A DNA stretch of 6,099 nt from Chitinophagales bacterium (GCA_013298445.1 JAAFHQ010000379.1:1-6099); one strand, 5' to 3'. Positions 1-6,099 are shown, counted from the stretch's first letter. Numbers and translations are program-made. The notes: a model not told the origin generated them from the sequence alone.

Positions 1-219
1 TTTGGTGTCTGAGTCACCAGCTGGAGTGTAAACATCCATCACCAAATCTTGAGCAGCAGGGGCGCCAGTCAAAACAGAAATATTGCGGGCGTACACCACG
101 TTTTTTTGCACCGTAAAACTGCTGAAAACGTTGGAGCGATAGCGCACATTTTGGGCACTAAGGCTGAACGTTCCCACCACGGTAATCAACAACAGCAGCA
201 AAGTGTTGAGTTGTTTCAT
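1..219 (-). CDS. Secreted alpha/beta-hydrolase-like esterase, N-terminal part only
   Basis: This reading frame starts at the ATG read from 219 down to 217 and stays open to the left edge, giving 73 residues; the rest lies outside the window. Residues 1-22 form a clear Sec signal peptide: MKQ, a leucine-rich hydrophobic core, then SLSA followed by Q, so cleavage after Ala22 is likely. The mature part reaches a segment DLVMDVYTPAGD near residues 58-69. That pattern is familiar from the first beta strands of secreted carboxylesterase/alpha-beta hydrolases of Bacteroidota, where it comes shortly before the oxyanion-hole region. The catalytic Ser, Asp and His would all lie beyond the edge, so hydrolase activity is family inference, not observed. 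Many such proteins in this phylum carry a C-terminal type IX secretion sorting domain; this cannot be checked here. No Shine-Dalgarno sequence precedes the start, as is normal for the phylum. The upstream hairpin at 254-302 separates it from the receptor gene, suggesting independent transcription. Confidence 0.72.
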   Translation of the reverse strand, partial: MKQLNTLLLLLITVVGTFSLSAQNVRYRSNVFSSFTVQKNVVYARNISVLTGAPAAQDLVMDVYTPAGDSDTK

Positions 220-253
220 TTGAAAAAAGTTTTTGTGATTTAAAATGAAATGA

Positions 254-302
254 CCAAAAAAGAATTCAGGAGTTTACCACTTTCACAGATAAACTCCTGA
301 AT
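254..302 (-). terminator. Rho-independent-type terminator after the TonB receptor gene
   Basis: A perfect 13-bp inverted repeat has arms at 264-276 and 290-302, with a 13-nt loop. Read on the minus strand, it begins 10 nt past the receptor stop codon. It is followed by TTC and a run of six T (complement of the A-run at 256-261). Stem plus T-run directly after a stop codon is the expected layout of an intrinsic terminator. The stem is only moderately GC-rich, so strength is uncertain. On the plus strand there is no T-run after the stem, so it appears to act in the minus direction. Confidence 0.75.
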
Positions 303-312
303 GTACCATCTT

Positions 313-3147
313 TTATTTTTTATTCCAATCATAGAGCAGTGACAAGTAAGCCAAACGACCAATTCTTGGCCCGCCATAAGTTTGGAATGTCATATTGTTC
401 AGGAGGTTAGATGCACCCAATTTAAAGGTGGTATTGATCTTTTTAACCTGCCAGTTTACCTGAGCGTCCAGCATGTTGTAGCTGGGGATAGCACCCGTAA
501 ACTGTGGAGAACCTTCAAAGATAAAACCATCAATCCACTTGTAATTGATGCTGAAACCAAAATCTGGGAACTTCAGGCCAAGAAAGTTTACTGCTAAATC
601 CCGACCAGAAAAACCAAAGTTATACTTGTGTTTTGGTGTGTTAAAAGCAGGAATAATGGGGTCATCACTCAGGGTGTTGAGTTGATTGAAGGAGTAGTTG
701 CCGTTCAATACATAGTTTTGACCAAAATAATAACTGCTACCCAGGGAAAAACCTTGAGTCGTCACCCGGTCGGTAGCATTGGCCGCTACCCGATAAGCTT
801 GAATCGTAGTGGGCAAGCCGGTCGACTGCTCAAACTTGGCATCCACGCCAATGTTGTAGCCAATAAAATCTTGGTAAAAGCTGTAGTAATAGGTGGCGTC
901 AACATACAACTTGTCAAAGAAAGTATTGCGGTAGCCGGCTTCAAAAGTCCGCACCTGTTCTGGCCGAATGGCAGCCACATTGAAGTAGTCCAAAACGGTT
1001 TTATCCCGGGTATTGAGGTATTCCCGCAAAGATTCTATGGTTAAAAGGTTATTGAATCCATTCAGGTTGCCGATCAGGATAGCCCGACCAACGTTGTAAA
1101 ACAGGTACTGGTCTGCCAGTGTGGGGTTGCGAATGGCTGAGGAAAAAGAAACCCGCAGTACCTGGTCTCTGGTAGGCGTATACACCAAAGATGCCGCTGG
1201 AGAAAGCAGGTAGTTGAAGTTTTTATTTTTATCCAAACGAACTGAGCCGCTGATTTTTAATCTTTTGTCCAGCTCCAGGGTGCCTCCACCATATACTCCA
1301 TATTCATAGGTATTGATGTTGACATCACCAGTATCCAGTAAGAGTGACCCTTTAGAATTTGGGGTATAAATGCGGAAGTTTGCACCAACCAAAAGATCCA
1401 GATCGGTAATGGAGCCACCTTTATCCGGCTTAACCAGGTCGTTAAATTTGTACTCACCGTGGGTATGATACAAGGCAGAACGGTCAAAAAAACGAGTCCC
1501 TCCTTCACTGTAGCCCAAACGAGAGGTGATGCTGTTGAACTCCTGATCAAAACGTGCGGTACCGGGCTCGTAGAAGTCGACAGATTGAAAGAGTGGATTC
1601 CCTTTGGCCACTTGAGACTGAGCAAGGGAGTGATAAAAGGCCAAAGAATCCATGACATTCGCTTGACCCAAAAATGCGTTTTGAGCAGTGCGGAATTCAT
1701 TGGGTCGACCAATGTAGTCGATAGGATTAGGATAACCTTCAATTTTACGCACCCTTGGGTTGATGGTGGCTTGCCAAAAGTTGATGTAATCCGAAGCCCA
1801 CTTGATGTCTTCCTTGGCGTTGTTTTGCAGTTGTAAGGCGGTGAAATATGGGTCGTAAGAATTCCCAGCATCTTCATGGGTTACATAAAAACGCAAGAAG
1901 TACTTCTCATTTTGTTTCAATTCAATTTTGTGTTGAAAGAACTGAATGTCCCGCAAGCTATAGCGGTTGTCGCCTTGATACACGGTTGTTCCGGTACTGT
2001 AATTGGTGCCCAGAACCAATTCAGGCGAGTTGAAATCTTTGGCTGGATTCAGGCGGAGGTGAAAAGCAGTTGCCGCTTTGAGGTTTTCAGAGTCGTAGTC
2101 TACCAGATCAATTTCTCGGTATCCTTTGCGGTGGATGATGCCCATCCCGATCAGGTTGAAGTTGCCAGTAAAGTCGTTGGAAATCAGGTATTCATCTCCA
2201 TAGGTATTCACTGCATCATAACCACCAGGGTTGCTGGCCTTACTGGGGGTGTCAAAAACCGGATCGTAATTGTCTGCTACCCAGTCATTCGCGCGAAAAC
2301 CGGAGAAGTTGAATTTATAAGCAAAAACATCCTTTCCTGACTTGTTTTTAAAAGCATCTGCCCAACGCAAACCTGCTTCAAACAAACTTCTTTCCCCACC
2401 TTTCACCATGGCTTCCAAACCTTTGTGCAAAAACGGGTTTTTGGTTTGCATGCTCACTACGCCGTTAAAAGCGTTGGGGCCATAAAAAGCCGAGGAGGCA
2501 CCTACAATCAGGGTGACACTGTTCACATCCAATTCTGATGCGCCCAGAAAATTACCCAGCGAGAAGTTCAAACCCGGCGATTGGTTGTCGACACCATCAA
2601 TGATTTGCAATGAACGTACCGGGCTGGTACTGTTGAATCCTCGGGTATTGATGATTTTGAAGCCCAAACTGGCAGCGGTAAGGTCTACTTCTTTCAATGA
2701 ACCCAAACCATCGTAAAAGTTGGCAGCGGGTGTCTCCGTAATCGCGATGGCATCCATGGTTTCCATGGTCAAGGGGGATTGTACTTTCTTTTCGGAGATG
2801 CGCCGCCCTTTGACCTCCACCTGATCAATCGTCACTGCGTCCTCGCTCAATTCGATGACCAGTTTGGGTTGGACACTGTTGAGTGTAACTTCTTTATCCG
2901 TATAGCCTACATAGGAAATAACGAGGGTGATGGGAAATTTTTGGGACGTTGATAGTTCAAAGTTCCCTTCCAAATCAGCCACTGTCCCCTCGGTAGTGCC
3001 TTTGATTACGACTGTTGCATTGGTTAGGCCCTCTTTATTTGCCGCATCTTTAATTTCTCCCCGTATGGTCGTTTGAGCATAAATGATGCATGAACAAGAG
3101 AAAATCAAAATGATGCTAAGCATCAGTGACTTGTATAGATATTTCAT
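313..3147 (-). CDS. TonB-dependent outer-membrane receptor with carboxypeptidase-regulatory-like N-terminal domain
   Basis: The 944-residue product is an outer-membrane active-transport receptor, driven by TonB-ExbB-ExbD. Residues 1-24 look like a signal peptide (KYLYK, hydrophobic core, then YA before Q25). A lipobox-like reading around Cys18/Cys20 is possible but poor, with Phe at the -2 position. Residues about 27-101 match the CarboxypepD_reg-like beta-sandwich typical of Bacteroidota receptors (IRGEIKD start, VVIKGTTEGTVADLEGNFEL, ISYVGY). A TonB-box-like stretch VTIDQVEV lies at about 105-112. The plug covers about 122-236, with INTRGFN, LQIIDGVDNQSPG and the late-plug segment GASSAFYGPNAFNGVV. 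The rest is a beta-barrel rich in alternating aromatic strands, ending YLSLLYDWNKK. The length fits a single-chain receptor and is shorter than most SusC proteins. No SusD gene is adjacent, so it is probably not a SusCD glycan system. The substrate is unknown; siderophore, metal, vitamin or peptide are all possible. A terminator follows it, and a 197-bp gap separates it from the ZIP gene upstream, so it is probably monocistronic. The first ATG is chosen because it precedes the signal peptide. Confidence 0.93.
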   Translation of the reverse strand: MKYLYKSLMLSIILIFSCSCIIYAQTTIRGEIKDAANKEGLTNATVVIKGTTEGTVADLEGNFELSTSQKFPITLVISYVGYTDKEVTLNSVQPKLVIELSEDAVTIDQVEVKGRRISEKKVQSPLTMETMDAIAITETPAANFYDGLGSLKEVDLTAASLGFKIINTRGFNSTSPVRSLQIIDGVDNQSPGLNFSLGNFLGASELDVNSVTLIVGASSAFYGPNAFNGVVSMQTKNPFLHKGLEAMVKGGERSLFEAGLRWADAFKNKSGKDVFAYKFNFSGFRANDWVADNYDPVFDTPSKASNPGGYDAVNTYGDEYLISNDFTGNFNLIGMGIIHRKGYREIDLVDYDSENLKAATAFHLRLNPAKDFNSPELVLGTNYSTGTTVYQGDNRYSLRDIQFFQHKIELKQNEKYFLRFYVTHEDAGNSYDPYFTALQLQNNAKEDIKWASDYINFWQATINPRVRKIEGYPNPIDYIGRPNEFRTAQNAFLGQANVMDSLAFYHSLAQSQVAKGNPLFQSVDFYEPGTARFDQEFNSITSRLGYSEGGTRFFDRSALYHTHGEYKFNDLVKPDKGGSITDLDLLVGANFRIYTPNSKGSLLLDTGDVNINTYEYGVYGGGTLELDKRLKISGSVRLDKNKNFNYLLSPAASLVYTPTRDQVLRVSFSSAIRNPTLADQYLFYNVGRAILIGNLNGFNNLLTIESLREYLNTRDKTVLDYFNVAAIRPEQVRTFEAGYRNTFFDKLYVDATYYYSFYQDFIGYNIGVDAKFEQSTGLPTTIQAYRVAANATDRVTTQGFSLGSSYYFGQNYVLNGNYSFNQLNTLSDDPIIPAFNTPKHKYNFGFSGRDLAVNFLGLKFPDFGFSINYKWIDGFIFEGSPQFTGAIPSYNMLDAQVNWQVKKINTTFKLGASNLLNNMTFQTYGGPRIGRLAYLSLLYDWNKK

Positions 3148-3344
3148 GCTGAAAACCGAAATAGTGAGCGAATAATATTCTTAAAGAGGGCAAATTAGTG
3201 AAAATTCGCTAACAAGTTAATCTTTGCAAACCGAATTTTATCCAATTGCAGGCATAAGCACCATTTTTTATTCGGAACATTCCACATGTCAAGAAATTAA
3301 TTTGTGTATGGCCATTGTAAAAATAGGATTGCCAAAATATTTGA
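3148..3344 (-). promoter_or_regulatory. Intergenic region upstream of the TonB receptor; weak promoter candidate
   Basis: This AT-rich 197-bp gap lies between the ZIP stop codon and the receptor start. The receptor's promoter should lie here. The best minus-strand match is TAATTTG at 3191-3197, one base short of the Bacteroidota -7 consensus TAnnTTTG, 47 bases from the start codon, without a well-spaced -33 TTG. A short symmetric GGAACATTCC occurs at 3274-3283. I see no convincing hairpin plus T-run ending the ZIP transcript, so readthrough into the receptor gene is possible. No small gene is supported here. Confidence 0.3.
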
Positions 3345-4085
3345 TTAGTGGAAATGAATGGCGGAGAAGGCAAAGCCCAATAAAAGAGCCAGCCATTTGC
3401 CCCAGGAAAAATGGTGACTTGTGTGGGCATCGTTTTCAAAAAGAATCGTAGAGCCAATTTGTAACAGATTACCTGTAACCACTGAAAGCAAGATGTGCAA
3501 GACTTTAGGGTCCTGGAAAAAGTACTGGGCGAAAAATGCAGACAAGGGAGACATCCCGGCAAAAACCAGTAACAACAGGGAGGTTGAAACTTTTTTGAGT
3601 CCACTCATCAACAAAAAAGAAGTGAGGGCAAAAGCCGCGGGGATATTGTGCACTGTAATGCTCATCAAAAGGTGATAAAATTGATCGTCGCCATTTTTTT
3701 CGGCAAAAGACTGCATAAAAGTGCGGTAGCCACCCAAGGGTAAACCTTCAATCAAGGCATGCAAACACAAACCCAACATAATCGAAAAGGCCAACCAGCC
3801 CGTTTTTTTTCCATGGGTATGCACATGTCCGTGTTCCACCCCCCCGGACCACTCTTCCAGCAAGAGTTGAAGCGCAAACCCCAGCAACATCCATAGCCCA
3901 GTGTAATGATCACCTGTGGCAAACAAATCCGGCAAGAGCTGTACCAACACCACCCCCAAAATAAAGGCACCATTGAACAACATGATGAAGCGCACGAGTT
4001 TAGGTTTTTGATCGCCTAAATAAAATGCGGGTATTCCTCCGATAAAGGGGCTTAGAAATAGGAGCAAGTATTCCCAAATGTGCAT
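3345..4085 (-). CDS. ZIP-family divalent metal transporter, variant metal site
   Basis: The 246-residue inner-membrane protein has about eight hydrophobic segments (roughly 4-23, 33-53, 62-78, 97-117, 139-159, 166-187, 195-214, 228-245), the ZIP topology. Family marks are a TM2 of the form FILGVVLVQLLPDLF (42-55), a His-rich TM3-TM4 loop EHGHVHTHG (84-92), TM4 with LHALIEGLPLG (108-118), TM5 with VHNIPAAFAL (145-154), and a TM7 segment GNLLQIGSTILFE. ZIP proteins move Zn, Fe, Mn or similar ions into the cytoplasm. Several ligand positions differ from the usual pattern: the TM4 Asn after His109 is Ala, the TM5 Glu of HNxPEG is Ala150, and the TM2 His of HLLP is Gln49. His109, Glu113 and His146 remain. 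The open frame continues 93 codons upstream inside the phosphatase gene, but the ATG at 4085 is chosen because it starts just before TM1 and only 5 nt after the phosphatase stop. No Shine-Dalgarno sequence is visible. Metal specificity cannot be read from sequence. Confidence 0.85.
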   Translation of the reverse strand: MHIWEYLLLFLSPFIGGIPAFYLGDQKPKLVRFIMLFNGAFILGVVLVQLLPDLFATGDHYTGLWMLLGFALQLLLEEWSGGVEHGHVHTHGKKTGWLAFSIMLGLCLHALIEGLPLGGYRTFMQSFAEKNGDDQFYHLLMSITVHNIPAAFALTSFLLMSGLKKVSTSLLLLVFAGMSPLSAFFAQYFFQDPKVLHILLSVVTGNLLQIGSTILFENDAHTSHHFSWGKWLALLLGFAFSAIHFH

Positions 4086-4090
4086 TCGTG

Positions 4091-4669
4091 TTAAACTTGA
4101 GTCTGTAGAAATGGGGTATTCAGCATGCGAAGATACGTTTTTGCAACAATGTTGCCAATAATAATCCCTAAAATCGCACCAATAAAAATGTCGAGTGGAA
4201 AATGTACCCCCACATACACCTGACCAAGTGCAATACTCGCTGCCCAAAGGTACAATGGCCAGCGGATGCGCCGGTAATGCAGCCCCAGCGTCAAACTCAA
4301 AAAAGCCGCCACGGCAAAATGATTGGAGGCATGCGAAGAGGTGAAACTGTACCCACTGCCACAATCTACCAGTAATTGCACTTCTTCTTTCAAGGCAGGA
4401 TCGTTGCAGGGACGCAGGCGATGCACTGAAGGTTTGATGATTTTACTGCTAACCGTATCAGCGAGACCAACGGCCAGTGCCAGTGCCAGGACCAGGTACA
4501 GGCCTTGCCAACGGTATTTGTACCCCACAAAAGCAGCTAGTGCTATATATAAAGGTATCCAGGTGGATTTTTCCCGCCAAATGGGCATCAACCAGTCCAA
4601 CACCGCATTGTGGGCCTGACCATTGATGAGTTCAAATAAAAATTGATCAGCGGCAATGACTTGTTCCAT
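4091..4669 (-). CDS. PAP2-family membrane phosphatase (possible undecaprenyl-pyrophosphate phosphatase)
   Basis: The 192-residue protein belongs to the type-2 phosphatidic acid phosphatase superfamily, membrane enzymes with an external histidine-dependent active site. Motif C1 (Kx6RP) is intact at Lys79-Pro87 (KPSVHRLRP). Motif C2 (usual PSGH) reads TSSHAS at 110-115, with general-acid His113. Motif C3 (usual SRx5Hx3D) reads GQVYVGVHFPLD at 149-160: nucleophile His156 and Asp160 are present, but the usual Arg is Gln150. Hydrophobic helices flank the motifs, at about 37-50, 57-70, 116-130, 138-152 and 158-175. Length is typical of small bacterial PgpB/BcrC-like enzymes. Likely substrates are undecaprenyl pyrophosphate or phospholipid/lipid A phosphates; choosing among them is inference. 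It heads a probable two-gene operon with the ZIP gene 5 nt downstream and is divergent from the glmM-like gene, whose product feeds cell-wall precursor synthesis. A well-formed promoter candidate lies at 4699-4730. The chosen ATG begins the MEQVIAADQFLFELIN helix typical of the family's N terminus. Confidence 0.9.
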   Translation of the reverse strand: MEQVIAADQFLFELINGQAHNAVLDWLMPIWREKSTWIPLYIALAAFVGYKYRWQGLYLVLALALAVGLADTVSSKIIKPSVHRLRPCNDPALKEEVQLLVDCGSGYSFTSSHASNHFAVAAFLSLTLGLHYRRIRWPLYLWAASIALGQVYVGVHFPLDIFIGAILGIIIGNIVAKTYLRMLNTPFLQTQV

Positions 4670-4687
4670 GTAGTAGGATTAAAATTT

Positions 4688-4695
4688 TAATTTTG
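4688..4695 (+). promoter_or_regulatory. Candidate -7 element for the glmM-like gene
   Basis: TAATTTTG at 4688-4695 is an exact match to the Bacteroidota -7 consensus TAnnTTTG, 21 bp before the ATG at 4717, which would give a leader of only about 14-15 nt. The nearest upstream TTG (4661-4663) is 24 bp away, longer than usual, so the -33 element is weak. It partly overlaps a 12-bp palindrome TTAAAATTTTAA at 4679-4690. No Shine-Dalgarno sequence follows it. Confidence 0.5.
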
Positions 4696-4698
4696 CCC

Positions 4699-4730
4699 CA
4701 AATCTAATCCAAACCAATGGCATTAATCAA
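4699..4730 (-). promoter_or_regulatory. Candidate promoter of the PAP2-ZIP operon
   Basis: On the minus strand TAGATTTG (4706 to 4699) matches the Bacteroidota -7 consensus TAnnTTTG exactly. A TTG (4730 to 4728) sits 21 bp upstream, close to the expected -33 spacing. Transcription would begin near 4692, leaving a leader of about 23 nt before the phosphatase ATG. The -33 part lies inside the first codons of the divergent glmM-like gene. Confidence 0.55.
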
Positions 4731-6096
4731 GTCTATTTCCGGAATTCGTGGCACCATTGGTGGTGTGCCCGGCCAAAACCTGACCCCACAAGACATTGTA
4801 GAATGTACCGCCGCTTTTGGAACCTGGCTGCTGCAAAAAGGCAATACGCCCAAAGTAGTGATTGGCCGCGATGCCCGCATTTCCGGGAAAATGGTGCGCG
4901 ATTTAGTAGTCAGTACCCTTACTGCACTAGGAATTGACGTAATAGACCTGGGTTTGTCCACTACCCCCACGGTGGAAATGGCCGTCGGCTTTGAAGGGGC
5001 CGGAGCAGGTATCATCATTACGGCCAGTCACAATCCCAAAGAGTGGAACGCGCTGAAATTCCTGAACGAAAAAGGAGAATTCATCTCTGCTGCTGATGGA
5101 GCGGCGGTTTTAGACTTAATTTCCAATGGGGGCATTCAGTACCAGTCTGTTGACGGCTTGGGAAAAGTACTTGAAGGGGACGATTTTTTACAGAAACACA
5201 TCCAAGCCATTATTGACCTGCCTGAGGTGGAAGTGGATTTGGTGCGGGCTCGGGGCTTCAAAGTGGTGCTTGACCCGGTCAATTCATCTGGAGCGATTAC
5301 TGTTCCTGATTTATTGGAATACCTGGGCTGTGAAGTGATCATTATTAATGGTGAAACCAACGGCCATTTTGCGCACAACCCGGAACCACTGCCCGAACAT
5401 TTGCGCGATCTATCCGCAGCCATCCTGGAACATCGCGCCGATTTGGGTATCGCCGTTGACCCGGATGTAGACCGACTGGCCCTGGTTTGTGAAAATGGGG
5501 AGGCTTTTGGTGAAGAATACACCCTGGTGGCCGTGGCTGATTATTTGTTGCAGGAGCGCACAGGCAATACAGTCTCCAATCTATCTTCTTCCCGTGCCTT
5601 GCGTGATGTCACCCTCAAACACGGTGGCCAGTACTTTGCGGCAGCGGTTGGAGAGGTGAATGTGGTGGAAAAAATGAAAGCGGTCAATGCCAGAATAGGT
5701 GGGGAAGGCAATGGAGGAATCATCGTACCTGAATTGCATTACGGTCGCGATGCGCTAGTAGGTATTGCCCTGTTTTTATCCTGGTTGGCCAAATTCGGGG
5801 GCACCACTTCCGCTTTGCGTGCCACTTACCCTAATTATCAAATGGTGAAGGATAAAATCTCACTACCTGAAGGGCTGGATATGGAGGCCATCTTGCATCA
5901 ATTGGAGCAAAAATACCAGCACGAAGAGCACAGCACCATTGATGGTTTGAAAATTGACTTTCCTCAAAGTTGGTTGCACTTGCGCAAGTCGAACACGGAG
6001 CCGATTATTCGGATTTATGCGGAGGCGCCGAGTTTGGCGGAGGCGGAGGCTTTGGTAGGGAAGATTAAAGAGGAGGTCTTGGCACTAATTGCTTAG
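4717..6096 (+). CDS. glmM: Phosphoglucosamine mutase (alpha-D-phosphohexomutase family)
   Basis: The 459-residue cytoplasmic enzyme has the four-domain phosphohexomutase layout. The N terminus SISGIRGTIGG (6-16) is the usual domain-1 phosphate loop. The catalytic phosphoserine loop TASHNP is at 102-107 (Ser104). The Mg-binding loop DPDVDR is at 248-253 (Asp248, Asp250, Asp252). The sugar-specificity loop reads GGEGNGG at 328-334. The domain-4 phosphate-binding loop RKSNTEP is at 423-429, with Arg432 and Glu436 following. GlmM converts glucosamine-6-phosphate to glucosamine-1-phosphate for UDP-GlcNAc, needed for peptidoglycan and LPS. The EGNGG loop differs from the GEQSGH of proteobacterial GlmM, but this form with HYGRDALVG after it is familiar from Bacteroidota proteins annotated as phosphoglucosamine mutase. 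A phosphomannomutase or phosphoglucomutase role, or mixed specificity, remains possible. All catalytic residues are present and length is normal (about 445-465). The start follows an exact TAnnTTTG element with no Shine-Dalgarno sequence. It ends 3 nt before the window edge, so terminator and downstream partner are unseen. Confidence 0.9.
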   Translation: MALIKSISGIRGTIGGVPGQNLTPQDIVECTAAFGTWLLQKGNTPKVVIGRDARISGKMVRDLVVSTLTALGIDVIDLGLSTTPTVEMAVGFEGAGAGIIITASHNPKEWNALKFLNEKGEFISAADGAAVLDLISNGGIQYQSVDGLGKVLEGDDFLQKHIQAIIDLPEVEVDLVRARGFKVVLDPVNSSGAITVPDLLEYLGCEVIIINGETNGHFAHNPEPLPEHLRDLSAAILEHRADLGIAVDPDVDRLALVCENGEAFGEEYTLVAVADYLLQERTGNTVSNLSSSRALRDVTLKHGGQYFAAAVGEVNVVEKMKAVNARIGGEGNGGIIVPELHYGRDALVGIALFLSWLAKFGGTTSALRATYPNYQMVKDKISLPEGLDMEAILHQLEQKYQHEEHSTIDGLKIDFPQSWLHLRKSNTEPIIRIYAEAPSLAEAEALVGKIKEEVLALIA

Positions 6097-6099
6097 GTG

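Noticed and set aside
49..243. 64-codon plus-strand open frame opposite the esterase start
   Set aside because: It is antisense to a signal peptide coding region; its Gln-run is the reverse reading of the Leu-rich core of that signal peptide.
628..1044. 138-codon plus-strand open frame opposite the receptor gene
   Set aside because: It is antisense to barrel-coding sequence with conserved receptor features, without any promoter or recognisable domain of its own.
1257..1877. A 206-codon minus-strand open frame inside the receptor gene
   Set aside because: It lies wholly within the receptor gene in a shifted frame on the same strand, its translation has no domain-like pattern, and the receptor frame shows clear family motifs throughout.
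3274..3283. Short symmetric GGAACATTCC in the ZIP-receptor gap as a terminator or operator
   Set aside because: The 4-bp arms with a 2-nt centre cannot form a useful hairpin, no T-run follows on the minus strand, and a site this short is expected by chance.
3209..3604. 131-codon minus-strand open frame crossing the ZIP 3' end and the intergenic gap
   Set aside because: Most of it is a shifted-frame shadow of the ZIP gene; the intergenic tail is short and shows no domain or signal pattern.
4086..4364. 93-codon upstream extension of the ZIP reading frame
   Set aside because: It overlaps the well-supported phosphatase gene in another frame, its translation is Cys/Trp-rich without family similarity, and the ATG at 4085 sits directly before the first membrane segment.
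6000..6078. GGCGGAGGC-like short repeats near the end of the glmM-like gene
   Set aside because: They encode an Ala/Glu-rich helix (AEAPSLAEAEAL) normal for the C-terminal domain, so codon choice for alternating Ala and Glu explains them.

Overview
The window looks like ordinary chromosomal DNA from a member of the Bacteroidota, probably near the Saprospiria (Haliscomenobacter/Lewinella-like). This placement is inferred from four things: a TonB-dependent receptor with an N-terminal carboxypeptidase-regulatory-like domain, start codons without Shine-Dalgarno sequences, promoter elements of the Bacteroidota TAnnTTTG type, and a GlmM variant with an EGNGG sugar loop. No rRNA, tRNA, CRISPR array, insertion sequence or phage gene was seen.

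Layout. Positions 1-219 (minus) hold the first 73 codons of a secreted protein, probably an alpha/beta-hydrolase esterase, which runs off the left edge. A perfect 13-bp hairpin followed by a T-run (on the minus strand) separates it from a complete 944-residue TonB-dependent outer-membrane receptor at 313-3147 (minus). After a 197-bp gap come two tightly packed minus-strand genes: a PAP2-type membrane phosphatase (4091-4669, upstream) and a ZIP-family metal transporter (3345-4085, downstream), separated by 5 nt. A 47-bp divergent region (4670-4716) then leads to a complete plus-strand phosphoglucosamine/phosphohexomutase gene, glmM-like, at 4717-6096. The window ends 3 nt after its stop.

How the genes may work together. 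GlmM makes glucosamine-1-phosphate for UDP-GlcNAc, the precursor of peptidoglycan and LPS. PAP2 phosphatases often recycle undecaprenyl pyrophosphate, the lipid carrier used with those precursors, so the divergent pair could both serve the envelope; this is inference. The ZIP protein is coupled to the phosphatase by position only. The receptor has no SusD partner and its substrate cannot be read from sequence. ZIP plus TonB receptor could form a metal route across both membranes, but nothing here proves it.

The most notable signals are substitutions at normally conserved functional positions in both small membrane proteins (Arg to Gln in PAP2 motif C3; bridging Glu to Ala in ZIP TM5) and two back-to-back TAnnTTTG promoter elements 3 bp apart in the 47-bp divergent region. 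I did not find evidence of a new multi-gene system.
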